From: Leptothrix cholodnii SP-6
Lineage (GTDB): Bacteria; Pseudomonadota; Gammaproteobacteria; Burkholderiales; Burkholderiaceae_C
Assembly (NCBI RefSeq): GCF_000019785.1
Contig: NC_010524.1
Span: 4,142,001-4,206,000, forward strand
DNA length: 64,000 nt
Direction of reading: 5' to 3'
In this document: piece by piece, positions 26,928-38,402 of the stretch
Layout: each line of letters begins with the position of its first letter
How positions within the stretch are numbered: the first letter of the stretch is position 1
The notes under the pieces: generated by a model
The model's input: only the letters and a program-made list of their open reading frames with translations
The model's database searches: none
What the model was told of the DNA's origin: nothing
Made by a program: the position numbers and the translations under genes

Positions 26928-29912
26928 TCATGCCACTTTTTCGATCTGGCAGAGAGTCGTCTTGGTCTCCTGCATCATCGTCACGCTGTCGTAGCCGTAG
27001 GTCGTGGCGACATTGACCGACTCGCCGCGCACCACCGGGTACGCGCCTTCCGGGTAATACGGCGCCAGGTCCACACCACCCCAGCGGCCCGAGAAGTGGA
27101 AGGGCAGGAACACCGTCTCCGAATCGACCCGCTCGGTGACGAGCGCCTTGACGCGCAGGCCCTTGAACTCGGGCATTGCGGCCATCGGCGGGGTCTTCAC
27201 CCAGACGTAGTCGCCGTTGCGGATGCCACGGTCATTGGCCGCCTTCGGGTTGATCTCGACAAACATGTCCTGCTGCAACTCCGCCAGCCACGGGTTGGAG
27301 CGTGTCTCCTCGCCGCCGCCCTCGAACTCGACCAGGCGTCCGCTGGTCATGATCAGCGGAAAGGTCTTTCCGATGTCGCGGTTCTTCTGCTGCACGCTCT
27401 TGTAAAGCGTGGGCAGGCGCCAGAAGGCCTTCTTGTCGTCGTGGGTCGGGTACTTGTCGACCAGTTCCGGGCGGGTGCTGTAGAGCGGCTCACGGTGCTG
27501 CGGAATCGGATCGGGGAAGTTCCACACCACCGCGCGCGCCTTGGCATTGCCGAAGGGGTGGCAGCCGTGCACCTTCATCGCCACGCGGATGATGCCGCCC
27601 GACGGGTCGGTCTTCCAGTTCTTGCCTTCTGCGGCGGTCTTCTCGGCGTCGGTCAGGTCGTCCCACCAGCCGAGTTTCTTCAGCAGCAGGTGGTCGAACT
27701 CGGGATAGCCGGTGGTGAGATCGGCACCCAGAGAATGCGAGCCGTCACCGGCCAGCAGCGAGACACCGTCGCGCTCGACGCCGAAATTGGCGCGGAAGTT
27801 CCCGCCGCCATCCATCACGTGCTTGGAGGTGTCGTAGAGGTTGGGCGAACCCGGGTGCTTCATCTCCGGCGTGCCGTAGGACGGCCAGGGTAGGCCGAAG
27901 TAGTCGCCATCGAGCGAGTAGCCGGTTTCCTTGTCGATGCCGCCCTTGGCCTTGAGCGTGCGCACGTCGAACACGTGCATGTTGCGCATGTGGGCCTTCA
28001 GCCGCTCGGGGCTCTGGCCGGTGTAGCCGATGGTCCAGACGCTGCGGTTGATCTCGCGAAGGATCGACTCGGTCTCGGGCTCCTTGCCGCCCTTGCCGTC
28101 GACCATCTTGTAGTTCTTGACCAGCTCCGCGCCGAAGCCGAGCTTGTCGGCCAGCTGGTACATGATCATGTGGTCGGTGCGGCTTTCCCACAGCGGCTCG
28201 ATGACCTTCTCGCGCCATTGGATCGAGCGGTTCGAGGCGGTGCACGAACCGCTGGTCTCGAACTGCGTCGTCGCCGGCAGCAGGTAGACCGCGCGGTTGG
28301 CGTTCTGGTCTTCGGGCTTGCCGGGCATCGCGGCCATGGCCGCGGTCGCACTCGGGAACGGGTCGACCACCACCAGCAGGTCGAGCTTGTCCATCGCTCG
28401 TTTCATCTCCAGGCCGCGGGTCTGCGAGTTCGGTGCGTGGCCCCAGAAGAACAGGCCGCGCAGATTGCTGTCCTGATCGATCAGCTCGTTCTTCTCGAGC
28501 ACGCCGTCGACCCAGCGCGACACCGTCATGCCGGGCTTGGTCATCATGCCGGGCGCGTACTGCTTCTTGATCCATTCGAAGTCGGTGCCCCAGACCTTGG
28601 CGAAGTGTTTCCACGAGCCTTCGGCCAGGCCGTAATAGCCGGGCAATGAATCGGGATTGGGGCCGACGTCGGTGGCGCCCTGCACGTTGTCGTGGCCGCG
28701 GAAGATGTTGGTGCCGCCGCCGCTTTTTCCCACATTGCCCAATGCGAGCTGCAGGATGCACGACGCGCGCACCATCGCATTGCCGATCGTGTGCTGGGTC
28801 TGGCCCATGCACCAGACGATCGTGCTCGGCCGGTTCTCGGCCATCGTGCGCGCCACCTGCAGGCAGGTGGCTTCGTCGACGCCGCAGGCTTCGAGCACCT
28901 TGTCGGGTGTCCACTTGGCCAGCACGTCCTCGCGCACCTTCTCCATGCCGTAGACGCGATCTTCGAGGTACTTCTTGTCTTCCCAGCCGTTCTTGAAGAT
29001 GTGGTGCAGCACGCCGAACAGGAAGGGGATGTCCGAGCCCGAGCGGATGCGCACGTACTGATCGGCCTTGGCCGCCGTGCGCGTGAAGCGCGGGTCGACC
29101 ACGATCATCTTGCAGCCGTTCTCCTTGGCGTGCAGCACGTGCAGCATCGACACCGGATGCGCCTCGGCCGCATTGCTGCCGATGTAGAGCGCGGCGCGGG
29201 CGTTCTGCATGTCGTTGTAGGAGTTGGTCATCGCGCCATACCCCCACGTGTTGGCCACGCCGGCCACCGTGGTGGAGTGGCAGATGCGCGCCTGATGGTC
29301 GGTGTTGTTGGTGCCCCAGTACGACACCCATTTGCGCATCAGATAGGCCTGCTCGTTGTTGTGCTTGGACGAGCCGACGAAGAACAGCGCGTCGGGCCCG
29401 CTCTCCTTGCGTAGCGCGAGCATCTTCTGGCTGATCTCGTCGAGCGCCACGTCCCACGAGATGCGCTGGTACTTGCCGTTGACCAGCTTCATCGGGTACT
29501 TGAGACGGAACTCGCCGTGGCCGTTTTCGCGCACCGCCGCGCCCTTGGCGCAATGGGCACCGAGGTTGATGGGCGAATCGAACACCGGCTCCTGGCGCAC
29601 CCACACGCCGTTCTCGACCACCGCGTCGATTGCACAGCCGACCGAGCAATGGCCGCAGACCGTGCGTTTGACTTCGATCTTCTTGCCGCCACCCGTCGCG
29701 GCCGCTGCGGTTTCTGCCGCGTCCACCTTCTTGACCAGCGTCAATTGAGAGGCCGCAATGCCGGCCCCCACGCCAAGGCCGGAGCGGCGCAGGAAGCTGC
29801 GGCGATCCATCGTCGGCACGGCGCGGGCCAGGCCTCGGGAGAGATTGGCGACCAGGCTCGAAGCCTGGGCGCCGGGCGTGCCGGGGGAGCCGGCTTTGCG
29901 GGTCAGCAGCAT
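26928..29912 (-). CDS. Formate dehydrogenase alpha subunit, Cys-type molybdopterin (bis-MGD) enzyme with Tat signal
   Basis: A 994-residue catalytic subunit oxidising formate to CO2 at the periplasmic face. Tat signal DRRSFLRRSGLGVGAG (about residues 36-51). [4Fe-4S] ligands CGHCSVGC and a later Cys (residues about 86, 89, 93, 121). The metal-binding residue is Cys at about 211 (ARICHSTTVAG), where E. coli FdnG has selenocysteine in the same context, so this is a Cys enzyme that needs no Sec insertion. Molybdopterin and MopB domains are complete through the C-terminal dinucleotide-binding domain. AAGGAG precedes the ATG at 29912. Heads the minus-strand cluster together with the small Tat protein. 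Confidence 0.96.
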   Translation of the reverse strand: MLLTRKAGSPGTPGAQASSLVANLSRGLARAVPTMDRRSFLRRSGLGVGAGIAASQLTLVKKVDAAETAAAATGGGKKIEVKRTVCGHCSVGCAIDAVVENGVWVRQEPVFDSPINLGAHCAKGAAVRENGHGEFRLKYPMKLVNGKYQRISWDVALDEISQKMLALRKESGPDALFFVGSSKHNNEQAYLMRKWVSYWGTNNTDHQARICHSTTVAGVANTWGYGAMTNSYNDMQNARAALYIGSNAAEAHPVSMLHVLHAKENGCKMIVVDPRFTRTAAKADQYVRIRSGSDIPFLFGVLHHIFKNGWEDKKYLEDRVYGMEKVREDVLAKWTPDKVLEACGVDEATCLQVARTMAENRPSTIVWCMGQTQHTIGNAMVRASCILQLALGNVGKSGGGTNIFRGHDNVQGATDVGPNPDSLPGYYGLAEGSWKHFAKVWGTDFEWIKKQYAPGMMTKPGMTVSRWVDGVLEKNELIDQDSNLRGLFFWGHAPNSQTRGLEMKRAMDKLDLLVVVDPFPSATAAMAAMPGKPEDQNANRAVYLLPATTQFETSGSCTASNRSIQWREKVIEPLWESRTDHMIMYQLADKLGFGAELVKNYKMVDGKGGKEPETESILREINRSVWTIGYTGQSPERLKAHMRNMHVFDVRTLKAKGGIDKETGYSLDGDYFGLPWPSYGTPEMKHPGSPNLYDTSKHVMDGGGNFRANFGVERDGVSLLAGDGSHSLGADLTTGYPEFDHLLLKKLGWWDDLTDAEKTAAEGKNWKTDPSGGIIRVAMKVHGCHPFGNAKARAVVWNFPDPIPQHREPLYSTRPELVDKYPTHDDKKAFWRLPTLYKSVQQKNRDIGKTFPLIMTSGRLVEFEGGGEETRSNPWLAELQQDMFVEINPKAANDRGIRNGDYVWVKTPPMAAMPEFKGLRVKALVTERVDSETVFLPFHFSGRWGGVDLAPYYPEGAYPVVRGESVNVATTYGYDSVTMMQETKTTLCQIEKVA

Positions 29913-29940
29913 GGCGTCTCCTTCTTCTTGTCGGGCCGGC

Positions 29941-30180
29941 TCAGACCTTGGCGGTCTGGTAGTAGCGCTGCACGTGCTGCGTCAGCTGGTAGCGGCCATC
30001 GGGGTCGTCGGCGAGCTTCGGGGGGGCTGCGGCAGCCGTCGGCGCCGGCGTGGGCGACAGCGGCAACACCGCCGCCACAGCAGCCAGCGCGCCGGCCGTT
30101 CCGACGCCGGCAAAGACACGGCGACGTGTCAACAACTCGGTCCCTGGTCGGGACGGGGACGGCAATTGGGGCTTGTTCAT
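29941..30180 (-). CDS. Small Tat-signal protein of the formate dehydrogenase region
   Basis: A 79-residue protein. TRRRVFAGVGTAGALAAVAAVL (about residues 18-39) is a twin-arginine signal, followed by a short mature part RYQLTQHVQRYYQTAKV. This matches the known short family of TAT targets found beside formate dehydrogenase. GGAGGTTGCG stands before the ATG at 30180. It lies 28 bases before the alpha subunit gene on the same strand, so it is the first gene of the operon. Function unknown; maturation or membrane delivery is a guess. Confidence 0.85.
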   Translation of the reverse strand: MNKPQLPSPSRPGTELLTRRRVFAGVGTAGALAAVAAVLPLSPTPAPTAAAAPPKLADDPDGRYQLTQHVQRYYQTAKV

Positions 30181-30389
30181 CGCAACCTCCGGACGCAGAC
30201 CATGCAAAGGCCTGCATATCGACATGTCATTACCCGCCAGTGCGCGGCCGGTTTCAATAGGGCCGCCCCCGATGTGCGAACGACAACTTGTCGCGACTCA
30301 ATGTCCGGGTCCGAAACAGCGGCGCCGACCGCTCTCGACTCAGTCCTTACACCGAGAGCGCGGGTACGGGTCGCTGCATAGAATGAAGA

Positions 30390-30869
30390 ATGACCGAGCG
30401 CCCCACACTGAATGTCGCGGTGCTCATCGAGCGCCAGAAGCAGCCTTCTCGCTGGGAGGACTGGCGATTGCGCATCGCCGACGTGCTGCTCGACGACGGC
30501 CGCTTCGGCAGCGAGCCGCGCACGCTGCGCGACGACGGCATCAACGCCCAGATCCTGCACCCGGGCCTGACCGTCACGCTGTACCGCGACGAGGGCGAGG
30601 GCTATCACCTCAACCTGACCTCGGGCGCGCCGGTCTGGTTCGTGATGTGGCGCATCGACGAGGCCGATCCGTCGCGCGCCTGGCCCGAGCTGGTCACGCT
30701 GTCGTACAACGAGGCTGGCCGCCTGCTCGACGCGCAGGAGCGGGTCGACAACACGCCACTGCCCGCCGACGTGCGCGAGTGGCTGCAGGCCTACACCGAC
30801 GAAAACTATCGCCCCGAGGTCAAGCAGCGCAAGCGCCCGGCGTCGTTCAAGACGCCCGAACGGCGGTGA
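30390..30869 (+). CDS. DUF3305-domain protein
   Basis: A 159-residue soluble protein with the DUF3305 pattern: VAVLIERQKQPSRWEDWRLRI near the N-terminus, then YRDEGEGYHLNLTSGAPVWFVMWRI in the centre. The family is found in formate dehydrogenase clusters of proteobacteria, usually beside DUF3306 and the ferredoxin protein, as here. Molecular function is not known. It starts the divergent plus-strand arm and is followed eight bases later by the DUF3306 gene. Confidence 0.88.
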   Translation: MTERPTLNVAVLIERQKQPSRWEDWRLRIADVLLDDGRFGSEPRTLRDDGINAQILHPGLTVTLYRDEGEGYHLNLTSGAPVWFVMWRIDEADPSRAWPELVTLSYNEAGRLLDAQERVDNTPLPADVREWLQAYTDENYRPEVKQRKRPASFKTPERR

Positions 30870-30877
30870 GGCACGAG

Positions 30878-31507
30878 ATGCCCGACACCCTCGACAAACC
30901 GGCCGACGGCGGCGGCTTCTTCTCGCGCTGGTCGCAGCGCAAGGTGCAGGCGCGGGTGGGTGCGCCCCTGGCCGAGCCGGTCATGCCGACGACTCCGCCG
31001 CCCGCGCCACAACCTGCACCGTCAGCGGTCGACACCCAGCCGGCCGCCCATGTCGCCGCCCCCGCCACGACTGCGGAATCACCGGCCGCCGAGAAACCCG
31101 CGCCGCCCACGCTCGACGATGTCGCCGCGCTGACACACGAATCCGACTACGCCCGCTTCGTCGCCCGTGATGTCGACGCCCCGGTGCGCAACGCGGCGCT
31201 CAAGAAACTGTTCACTGACCCGCACTTCAACGTGATGGACGGCCTGGACACCTACATCGACGACTACGGCATCCCCGACCCGCTGCCCGAGGGCATGCTG
31301 CGGCAGATGGCGCAGTCGCAGTTCCTGGGCCTGTTCCGCGACGAGGACAAGGCCCGGGAAGACGCCCCCGATGCCGGCACGCTGCCGGCGCTCAACGACG
31401 ACATCCCGCCCGATGAAGACCCTGATCTGCGACTGCAACCGCACGATGCCGCTGGACGGCCCGGCGCTGAACCGGGCGCTGGCGAACTCGCCCAACGCCA
31501 GCTCTGA
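30878..31507 (+). CDS. DUF3306-domain protein
   Basis: A 209-residue protein. An N-terminal GGFFSRWSQRKVQAR segment and a Pro/Ala-rich linker lead to a conserved block (about residues 85-165) LTHESDYARFVARDVDAPVR, LKKLFTDPHFNVMDGLDTYI and FRDED. The C-terminus overlaps the next gene by 95 bases in another frame, so part of its tail (DEDPDLRLQPHDAAGRPG) is encoded by bases that also encode the start of the ferredoxin protein. The family goes with formate dehydrogenase; function unknown. Confidence 0.82.
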   Translation: MPDTLDKPADGGGFFSRWSQRKVQARVGAPLAEPVMPTTPPPAPQPAPSAVDTQPAAHVAAPATTAESPAAEKPAPPTLDDVAALTHESDYARFVARDVDAPVRNAALKKLFTDPHFNVMDGLDTYIDDYGIPDPLPEGMLRQMAQSQFLGLFRDEDKAREDAPDAGTLPALNDDIPPDEDPDLRLQPHDAAGRPGAEPGAGELAQRQL

Positions 31508-33644
31508 CGGCCTCGCCACCGTTCACAGCGTGCTGTGCCGGCGCGAGGCCCCGGCCTTCCAGCGCGCCGCCAAGGAAACCGCCGCCAGCGGCGAGCCGCT
31601 GCTGGTGGCCTGCACGCAGGAACAGCGGCTGTTCCTCGAACTCAATGCGCAGACCGAAGGCACCGCCCGCGTCGGCATCGAGGAGCGGCCGATCCGCTTC
31701 TTCAACATCCGCGAGACCGGCGGCTGGTCGCGTGACGCGCGCAACGCCACGCCCAAGATCGCCGCGCTGATCGCCGCGGCGCAATTGCCCGACCCCGAGC
31801 CGGTGCCGACGGTGAGCTACCGCTCGGCCGGCCGCTGCCTCGTGATCGGCAGCGCGGAAGCAGCCGAACGCGCCGGCGCGATGCTGGCCGACCGGCTCGA
31901 CGTGACGCTGCTGGTCGACGGCGGTGCCTTGTCGCAGCAACGCGAGCGCGTCGTGCAGGCCGCACGGCTGACGAAGCTCACCGGCTGGCTGGGCGCCTTC
32001 CAGGCCGAGTGGGAAACCAGCAACCCGATCGACCTCGACCTCTGCACCCGCTGCAATGCCTGCATCGACGCCTGCCCCGAAGGCGCGATCGACTTCTCGT
32101 ACCAGGTCGACCTGGCCGCGTGCAGGAGCCACCGCGACTGCGTGCGGGTCTGCGAGGCCGCCGGCGCGATCGACTTCGGCCGCGCGCCGCAGACTGCCGG
32201 CGACCGCTTCGACCTGGTGCTCGACCTGCGCACCGAGCCCGCGTTCACGATGCATCAGAAGCCGCAGGGCTACTTTCATGTCGGCCACGATGACCGTGCG
32301 CTGGCCAGCGCCGTGCTGGAGTTGCGCGACTCGGTGGGCGAGTTCGAGAAACCCAGGTTCTTCCGCTACCAGCCCAAGCTGTGCGCGCACAGCCGCAACG
32401 AGCAGATCGGCTGCAGCGCCTGCATCTACGTCTGCTCGGCGCGCGCGATCCGCAGCGATGCGTCGCAGAAGGGCAAGACGCAGGGCCGCGGCCCGCGCCC
32501 GGCCGGCGTGGCCGCCATGCCGGTGGCGGCGAGCGGCGGCGGCATCGTCGTCGAGCCGCACCTGTGCGTGGGCTGCGGCGCCTGCAGCACGGTGTGCCCG
32601 AGCGGCGCGCTGACGTTCGCCTACCCCGGCCCGGTCGACCAGGGCAAGCGGCTGCGCACGCTGCTCGCCACCTACGCGCAAGCCGGCGGGCGCGATGCTG
32701 CGCTGCTGCTGCACAGCGAGGGCGCGGGCGCGCGGCTGATCGGCGATCTGGGCCGCGCGGCCCGTGTCGACAAGTCGATGCGCGGCGTGCCGGCCCGCGT
32801 GCTGCCGGTGGCGCTGTGGCACACCGCCAGCGTCGGGCTCGACCTGTGGCTGGCGGCGCTGGCGCAAGGCGCGTCGCAGGTCTGGATCCTGTTGACCGAC
32901 GAGGAGGCGCCCGAATACCGCGAGGCGCTCGCCGCACAGATCGCGGTGGCGCAGGCGATCGCCAGCGGGCTGGGTTATCGCGGCGAGCATTTCCGGCTGA
33001 TCGAGGCCCGCGATGCACGCGACCTGAGCGCGCTCGACGCCGCCTTGTCCGCCGCACCCGCGCAAGGCGTGGCGCGCGCGGCGAGCTTTGCCGCGCAGGC
33101 CGACAAGCGCGTCACGCTCGACCTCGCGATCGACCACCTGCTGGCGCAGGCGCCGACCGCGGTCGGTGCCATCGAAGAGATCGCCTTGCCCGCGGCGGGC
33201 GCGCCGTTCGGCAGCCTGGTGATCGACACCCAGCGCTGCACGATGTGCCTGAGCTGCGTCGGCGCCTGCCCGGAAAGTGCGCTGGCCGACAACCCCGAGC
33301 GGCCGCAACTGCGTTTCATCGAGAAGAACTGCGTGCAGTGCGGCCTGTGCGCCAGCACCTGCCCGGAGGATGCGATCCAACTCCAGCCGCGCCTGCTGCT
33401 GGCCGACGGTGGCCGCGCCCGCAAGGCCAACCGCGTGCTGCACGAGATGGAGCCCTACCGCTGCGTGCGCTGCGGATCGCCTTTCGGCACGCTGCGTGCA
33501 ATCGAGAACATGCGGGTCAAGCTGGCCGGCCACTCGGCCTTCCAGGGCGCCGCGGCCGAGCGGTTGAAGATGTGCGGCGACTGCCGCGTGATCGACATCC
33601 ACAGCCATGCGAACGAAGTGCGCATCACCGACATCAAGCCTTGA
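31413..33644 (+). CDS. Multi-[4Fe-4S] ferredoxin-domain protein of the formate dehydrogenase cluster
   Basis: A 743-residue protein. It starts MKTLICDCNRTMPL (residues 1-14), preceded by a coding overlap with DUF3306. At least four ferredoxin-type motifs are visible: LCTRCNACIDACPEG (about 210), LCVGCGACSTVCPSG (about 384), RCTMCLSCVGACPES (about 608) and NCVQCGLCASTCPED (about 640). Further cysteine sets occur at about residues 231-240, at about 328-347 and near the C-terminus (CVRCGSPFG). The central region resembles a CoB-CoM heterodisulfide reductase/FdhE-like electron carrier. In formate dehydrogenase clusters such proteins are thought to carry electrons or aid maturation; no signal peptide, so cytoplasmic. 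Confidence 0.85.
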   Translation: MKTLICDCNRTMPLDGPALNRALANSPNASSDGLATVHSVLCRREAPAFQRAAKETAASGEPLLVACTQEQRLFLELNAQTEGTARVGIEERPIRFFNIRETGGWSRDARNATPKIAALIAAAQLPDPEPVPTVSYRSAGRCLVIGSAEAAERAGAMLADRLDVTLLVDGGALSQQRERVVQAARLTKLTGWLGAFQAEWETSNPIDLDLCTRCNACIDACPEGAIDFSYQVDLAACRSHRDCVRVCEAAGAIDFGRAPQTAGDRFDLVLDLRTEPAFTMHQKPQGYFHVGHDDRALASAVLELRDSVGEFEKPRFFRYQPKLCAHSRNEQIGCSACIYVCSARAIRSDASQKGKTQGRGPRPAGVAAMPVAASGGGIVVEPHLCVGCGACSTVCPSGALTFAYPGPVDQGKRLRTLLATYAQAGGRDAALLLHSEGAGARLIGDLGRAARVDKSMRGVPARVLPVALWHTASVGLDLWLAALAQGASQVWILLTDEEAPEYREALAAQIAVAQAIASGLGYRGEHFRLIEARDARDLSALDAALSAAPAQGVARAASFAAQADKRVTLDLAIDHLLAQAPTAVGAIEEIALPAAGAPFGSLVIDTQRCTMCLSCVGACPESALADNPERPQLRFIEKNCVQCGLCASTCPEDAIQLQPRLLLADGGRARKANRVLHEMEPYRCVRCGSPFGTLRAIENMRVKLAGHSAFQGAAAERLKMCGDCRVIDIHSHANEVRITDIKP

Positions 33645-33659
33645 GCCCCCATCCCCCAC

Positions 33660-34304
33660 ATGACTGAAGCCCCCGCCGCACCGATCCATTTCGCCGCCGT
33701 CCACGCGGGCGACGACAGCGACGAGCTCGCCCGCGCCGAGTTGTACGGCCTGCTCTCGCAGCTCTGGCTGGCGCCGCCGGACGCCACGCTGCTCGAACAG
33801 TTCCGCGTCGCCGTGACCGAGGCGCCGCAGGCCGGCGGCCTGCTCGAAGCGCCGTGGCAGGCGCTGGTGGCCGCGATGCGCGCCACCAGCGTCGAGGCCG
33901 CGGCGGCCGAGCACGAGGCGCTGTTCTACGGCGTCGGCAAGCCGGAGGTGTTCGTCTACGGCTCGTATTACCTCAGCGGTTTCCTGCACGAGCGCCCGCT
34001 CGCGGCGCTGCGCGAGTCGCTCGCCCAGCTCGGCCTGACACGCGATGCGCAGCGCGCCGAAACCGAAGACCACGTCGCCTACGTGCTGGAGGTGATGCGG
34101 TATCTGATTGCCGGTGACGACGCCGGCGTGTGCAACCTGGAACAGCAGCGGCGCTTCTTCCGGGCCCATGTGCAGAGCTGGGTCGAGGCGCTGTGCGAGG
34201 CGGTGCTGGCGCATCCACGTGCCGAGCTGTGGCGCGCCGTGGCCGGCTTCACGCAGGCTTTCGTGCAAGTGGAAACGCAGGCTTTCGACCTGCTGGAGAC
34301 ATGA
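33660..34304 (+). CDS. TorD/DmsD-type molybdoenzyme chaperone
   Basis: A 214-residue all-helical protein of the TorD family: [27 protein letters not shown] and [26 protein letters not shown] with a [14 protein letters not shown] segment are typical. Such chaperones bind the Tat signal of a molybdoenzyme and coordinate cofactor insertion, here presumably the adjacent formate dehydrogenase alpha subunit. Its stop overlaps the start of mobA (ATGATG), which fits co-production of chaperone and cofactor enzyme. Confidence 0.85.
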
Positions 34305-34889
34305 TGATCGACCCGAAACACATCACCGGCGTGGTGCTCGCCGGCGGCCGCGGCGCGCGCATGGGCGGCGTCGACAAGGGCCTGCAGAACCACCTCGGCA
34401 TGCCGCTGGCGCTGCACGCGATGCTGCGCCTGGCGCCGCAGGTGGGCGAGATCATGATCAACGCCAACCGCAACCTGGGTGCCTACGAATCGATGGGCGT
34501 GCCGGTCTGGCCCGATGCGCTGGCCGACTACCCCGGCCCGCTCGCCGGCCTGCTGACCGGGCTGGAGCGGGCCGAGACGCCCTACCTGGTGTCGGTGCCG
34601 TGCGACACACCCAACTTCCCCGAGGACCTGGTCAGCAGGCTCGCCGCCGCGCTGGCCGAGGCCGACGCCGAGATCGCGATGGCCGCCACGCATGAAGACG
34701 GTGCGCTGCGCCGCCAGCCGGTGTTCTGCCTCGTCAAGACCGAGCTGCTCGACAGCCTGACGCGTTTCATGCAGACCGGCGAACGCAAGGTCGGCCTGTG
34801 GGCCGCCGGCCACCGCCTGGTGACGGTGCCTTTCGAGGCGGCCGCCTTCGTCAACGTCAACACCCTGGCCGAGTTGCAGCAGCTGCAAG

Positions 34890-34903
<14 letters not shown>
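34301..34903 (+). CDS. mobA: MobA, molybdenum cofactor guanylyltransferase
   Basis: A 200-residue enzyme that transfers GMP from GTP to molybdopterin to make MGD. N-terminal nucleotide-binding motif [20 protein letters not shown] (residues about 9-28), then [55 protein letters not shown] with the metal-binding Asp, and the C-terminal [19 protein letters not shown] 34301 overlaps the chaperone stop; 34304 is an alternative second ATG. Supplies the bis-MGD for the formate dehydrogenase encoded alongside. Confidence 0.93.
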
Positions 34904-36268
<1,365 letters not shown>

Positions 36269-36269
<1 letters not shown>

Positions 36270-38296
36270 TGGCGTTCGCGCGGTTCCGGTCGCTGTCGAT
36301 CCGCAACAAGCTGCTGGCGATGGTGCTGCTGCCGCTGGCCGGCGTGCTGCCGCTGCTCGGCCTGCTGCTGCTGTGGTGGGGCAACGAGGCGTTCGACCGG
36401 ATGCTGATCACCAAGATCCGCGCCGATCTGGCGGTGGCCCAGGGCTACTTCGAGCGGGTGCAGGTCGAGGTGGGTGCCAGCACCGCCTCGGTGGCCGATT
36501 CGCACGCGCTGCACCTGGCGCTGGCGCAGCCCGGCGACGCCGCGATCGTGGCCCTGCTGCAGCACGCCAAGGTGCACGAGCGGCTCGACTTCATCAACCT
36601 GCGTGCAGCCGACGGCACGCTGCGAGCCTCCGACAGCGGCCCGGCCCGCGCGACGGAGCCCGCCTCACCGGCGCGGCGCTGGGCCGATGGCGGCACCGGC
36701 CACACCAGCGTCGAGATCCTGCAGGTCGCGCAGCTCGACGCCCTGGCCAGCGGCCTGCGCGAGCGGGTCGAGCTGCCGCTGCTGCCGACCCGCGACGCCG
36801 CACCGACCGAGCGAAAGCGCGAAGACCGCGCGATGGTGCTGCTGGCCACCCGCGCGGTGCGCGACAGCGACGGCCGCCTGCTCGGCCACGTGCAGGGCGG
36901 CCTGCTGCTCAACCGCAACCTGCCGTTCATCGACCACATCAACGGCATCGTCTACCCCGAGGGCTCGTTGCCCTTCGGCAGCCGCGGCACCGCCACGCTG
37001 TTTCTCGACGACGTGCGCATCAGCACCAACGTGCGGCTGTTCGGCCCGGCCAAGGACGAACGCGCGATCGGCACGCGGGTTTCGCAGGTGGTGCGCGACG
37101 CCGTGCTGGTGCGCGGCCAGACCTGGCTCGACCGCGCCTTCGTCGTCAACGACTGGTATGTCTCGGCCTACCAGCCGATCGCCAACGGCGCCGGCCAGCG
37201 CGTGGGCATGCTCTACGTCGGCTACACCGAGCGGCCCTTCACGCTGCTGAAGTACGCCGCGCTGGCGAGCATCGGCGTGATCTTCTTCGCGGTGATGATC
37301 GTGGCGGGCTTCGTATCGCTGCGCTGGGCACGCACGATCTTCCGGCCGATCGAGCAGATGGCGGACACCATGCGCGACGTCGAAGCCGGCCGGCTCGAAG
37401 CGCGCGTGGGTGCCGTGCGCAGCGGCGACGAACTCGGCCGGCTGGCCGGGCACCTCGACCGCCTGCTCGACGTCATCGACGACAAGACCCGCGCCCTGCA
37501 ACGCTGGAACGCCGAGCTCGACGCCAAGGTGGCGCAGCGCACCGCCGCGCTCGAAGCGCGCACCCGCGAGCTGGCGGCGGCGCAGTCGCAACTGCTGCGC
37601 AGCGAAAAGCTCGCCGCGGTGGGCCAGCTCACCGCCAGCATCGCGCACGAAGTCAACAACCCGATCGCGGTGATCCAGGGCAACCTCGACGTGCTGCGCA
37701 GCCAGCTGCCCGCAGCCACCGCGGCCACCGTCCACACCGAACTGCGCCTGATCGACGAGCAGATCGAGCGCATGCGGCTGATCGTGACGCAGCTGCTGCA
37801 GTTCGCCAAACCGGCCGAATACGCCGGCTACATCGCGCCGGTCGACACCGCGCGAGTGCTCGACGACTGCCTGGTGCTGGTCGGCCACCTGCTGGCGCGC
37901 ACCCGCATCACGGTGCAGCGCGATTTCACCGCCACGCGCCAGCCCGGCATCAACCGCAACGAGCTGCAGCAGGTGCTGGTGAACCTGCTGGTCAACGCCA
38001 TCCACGCCATGCCCGAGGGCGGCGCGCTCGGCCTGGCCACCCGCGATGTCGAGCCCGACAGCGTGGCGATCTCGGTCACCGACAGCGGCGCCGGGCTCGA
38101 CGTCGAGCTGATGGACCAGCTGTTCCAGCCGTTTGTCACGCGCAAGAAGGACGGCACCGGCCTGGGCCTGTGGATCAGCCGCAGTCTGGTCGAGCGCTAC
38201 GGCGGCGACCTGCGCGCCGCCAACCGCAGCGACGGCGTGATCGGTGCGGAATTCACGGTCCTGCTGCGGCGCGAACCGGACACCGCCGGCAGCTGA
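36269..38296 (+). CDS. Sensor histidine kinase, periplasmic Cache-type, partner of the NtrC-like regulator
   Basis: A 675-residue inner-membrane kinase. TM1 is at about residues 16-38 (LLAMVLLPLAGVLPLLGLLLLW), a large periplasmic sensor follows (about 40-325, Cache-like, with the FVVNDWYVSAYQPI element), TM2 is near 330-350, then HAMP (FRPIEQMADTMRDVEAGRLEARV), a coiled coil and the HisKA domain with the phospho-acceptor His at about residue 460 (ASIAHEVNNPIAVIQGN). HATPase boxes are N (NRNELQQVLVNLLVNAIHA), G1 (VTDSGAG) and G2 (GTGLGLW). Starts one base into the regulator stop (TGATG), so the two form one translational unit. The signal is unknown; proximity suggests formate or electron-acceptor sensing. 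Confidence 0.9.
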
Positions 38297-38352
38297 GCCG
38301 GCGATTGGGGCAGGCGTCGCGGGGAACGCCGGGTCACGATCAGAAAACAGCT

Positions 38353-38370
38353 GGAAACACCGCTGTTTCC
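38353..38370. repeat. Inverted repeat upstream of the c-di-GMP riboswitch
   Basis: GGAAACA (38353-38359) and TGTTTCC (38364-38370) form a perfect 7-bp inverted repeat with a 4-base centre; a second overlapping option pairs AAACAGC with GCTGTTT. No T-run follows, so it is not an ordinary terminator for the kinase gene. It lies about 33 bases before the riboswitch and could bind a regulator of the adhesin transcript. The only -10-like hexamer I see is TACGAT at 38397-38402, with no convincing -35, so the promoter is not fixed. Confidence 0.4.
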
Positions 38371-38402
38371 GATCGATTCACTCCCGAACTGAAACCTACG
38401 AT

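Noticed and set aside
29270..29320. Selenocysteine insertion at the formate dehydrogenase active site
   Set aside because: The active-site codon reads Cys (ARICHSTT) with no in-frame TGA, so no SECIS element is needed.
29912..30389. A sigma54 promoter for the formate dehydrogenase operon
   Set aside because: No TGGCAC-N5-TTGC-type element was found on either strand in the divergent region, and the nearby NtrC-like regulator lacks GAFTGA.
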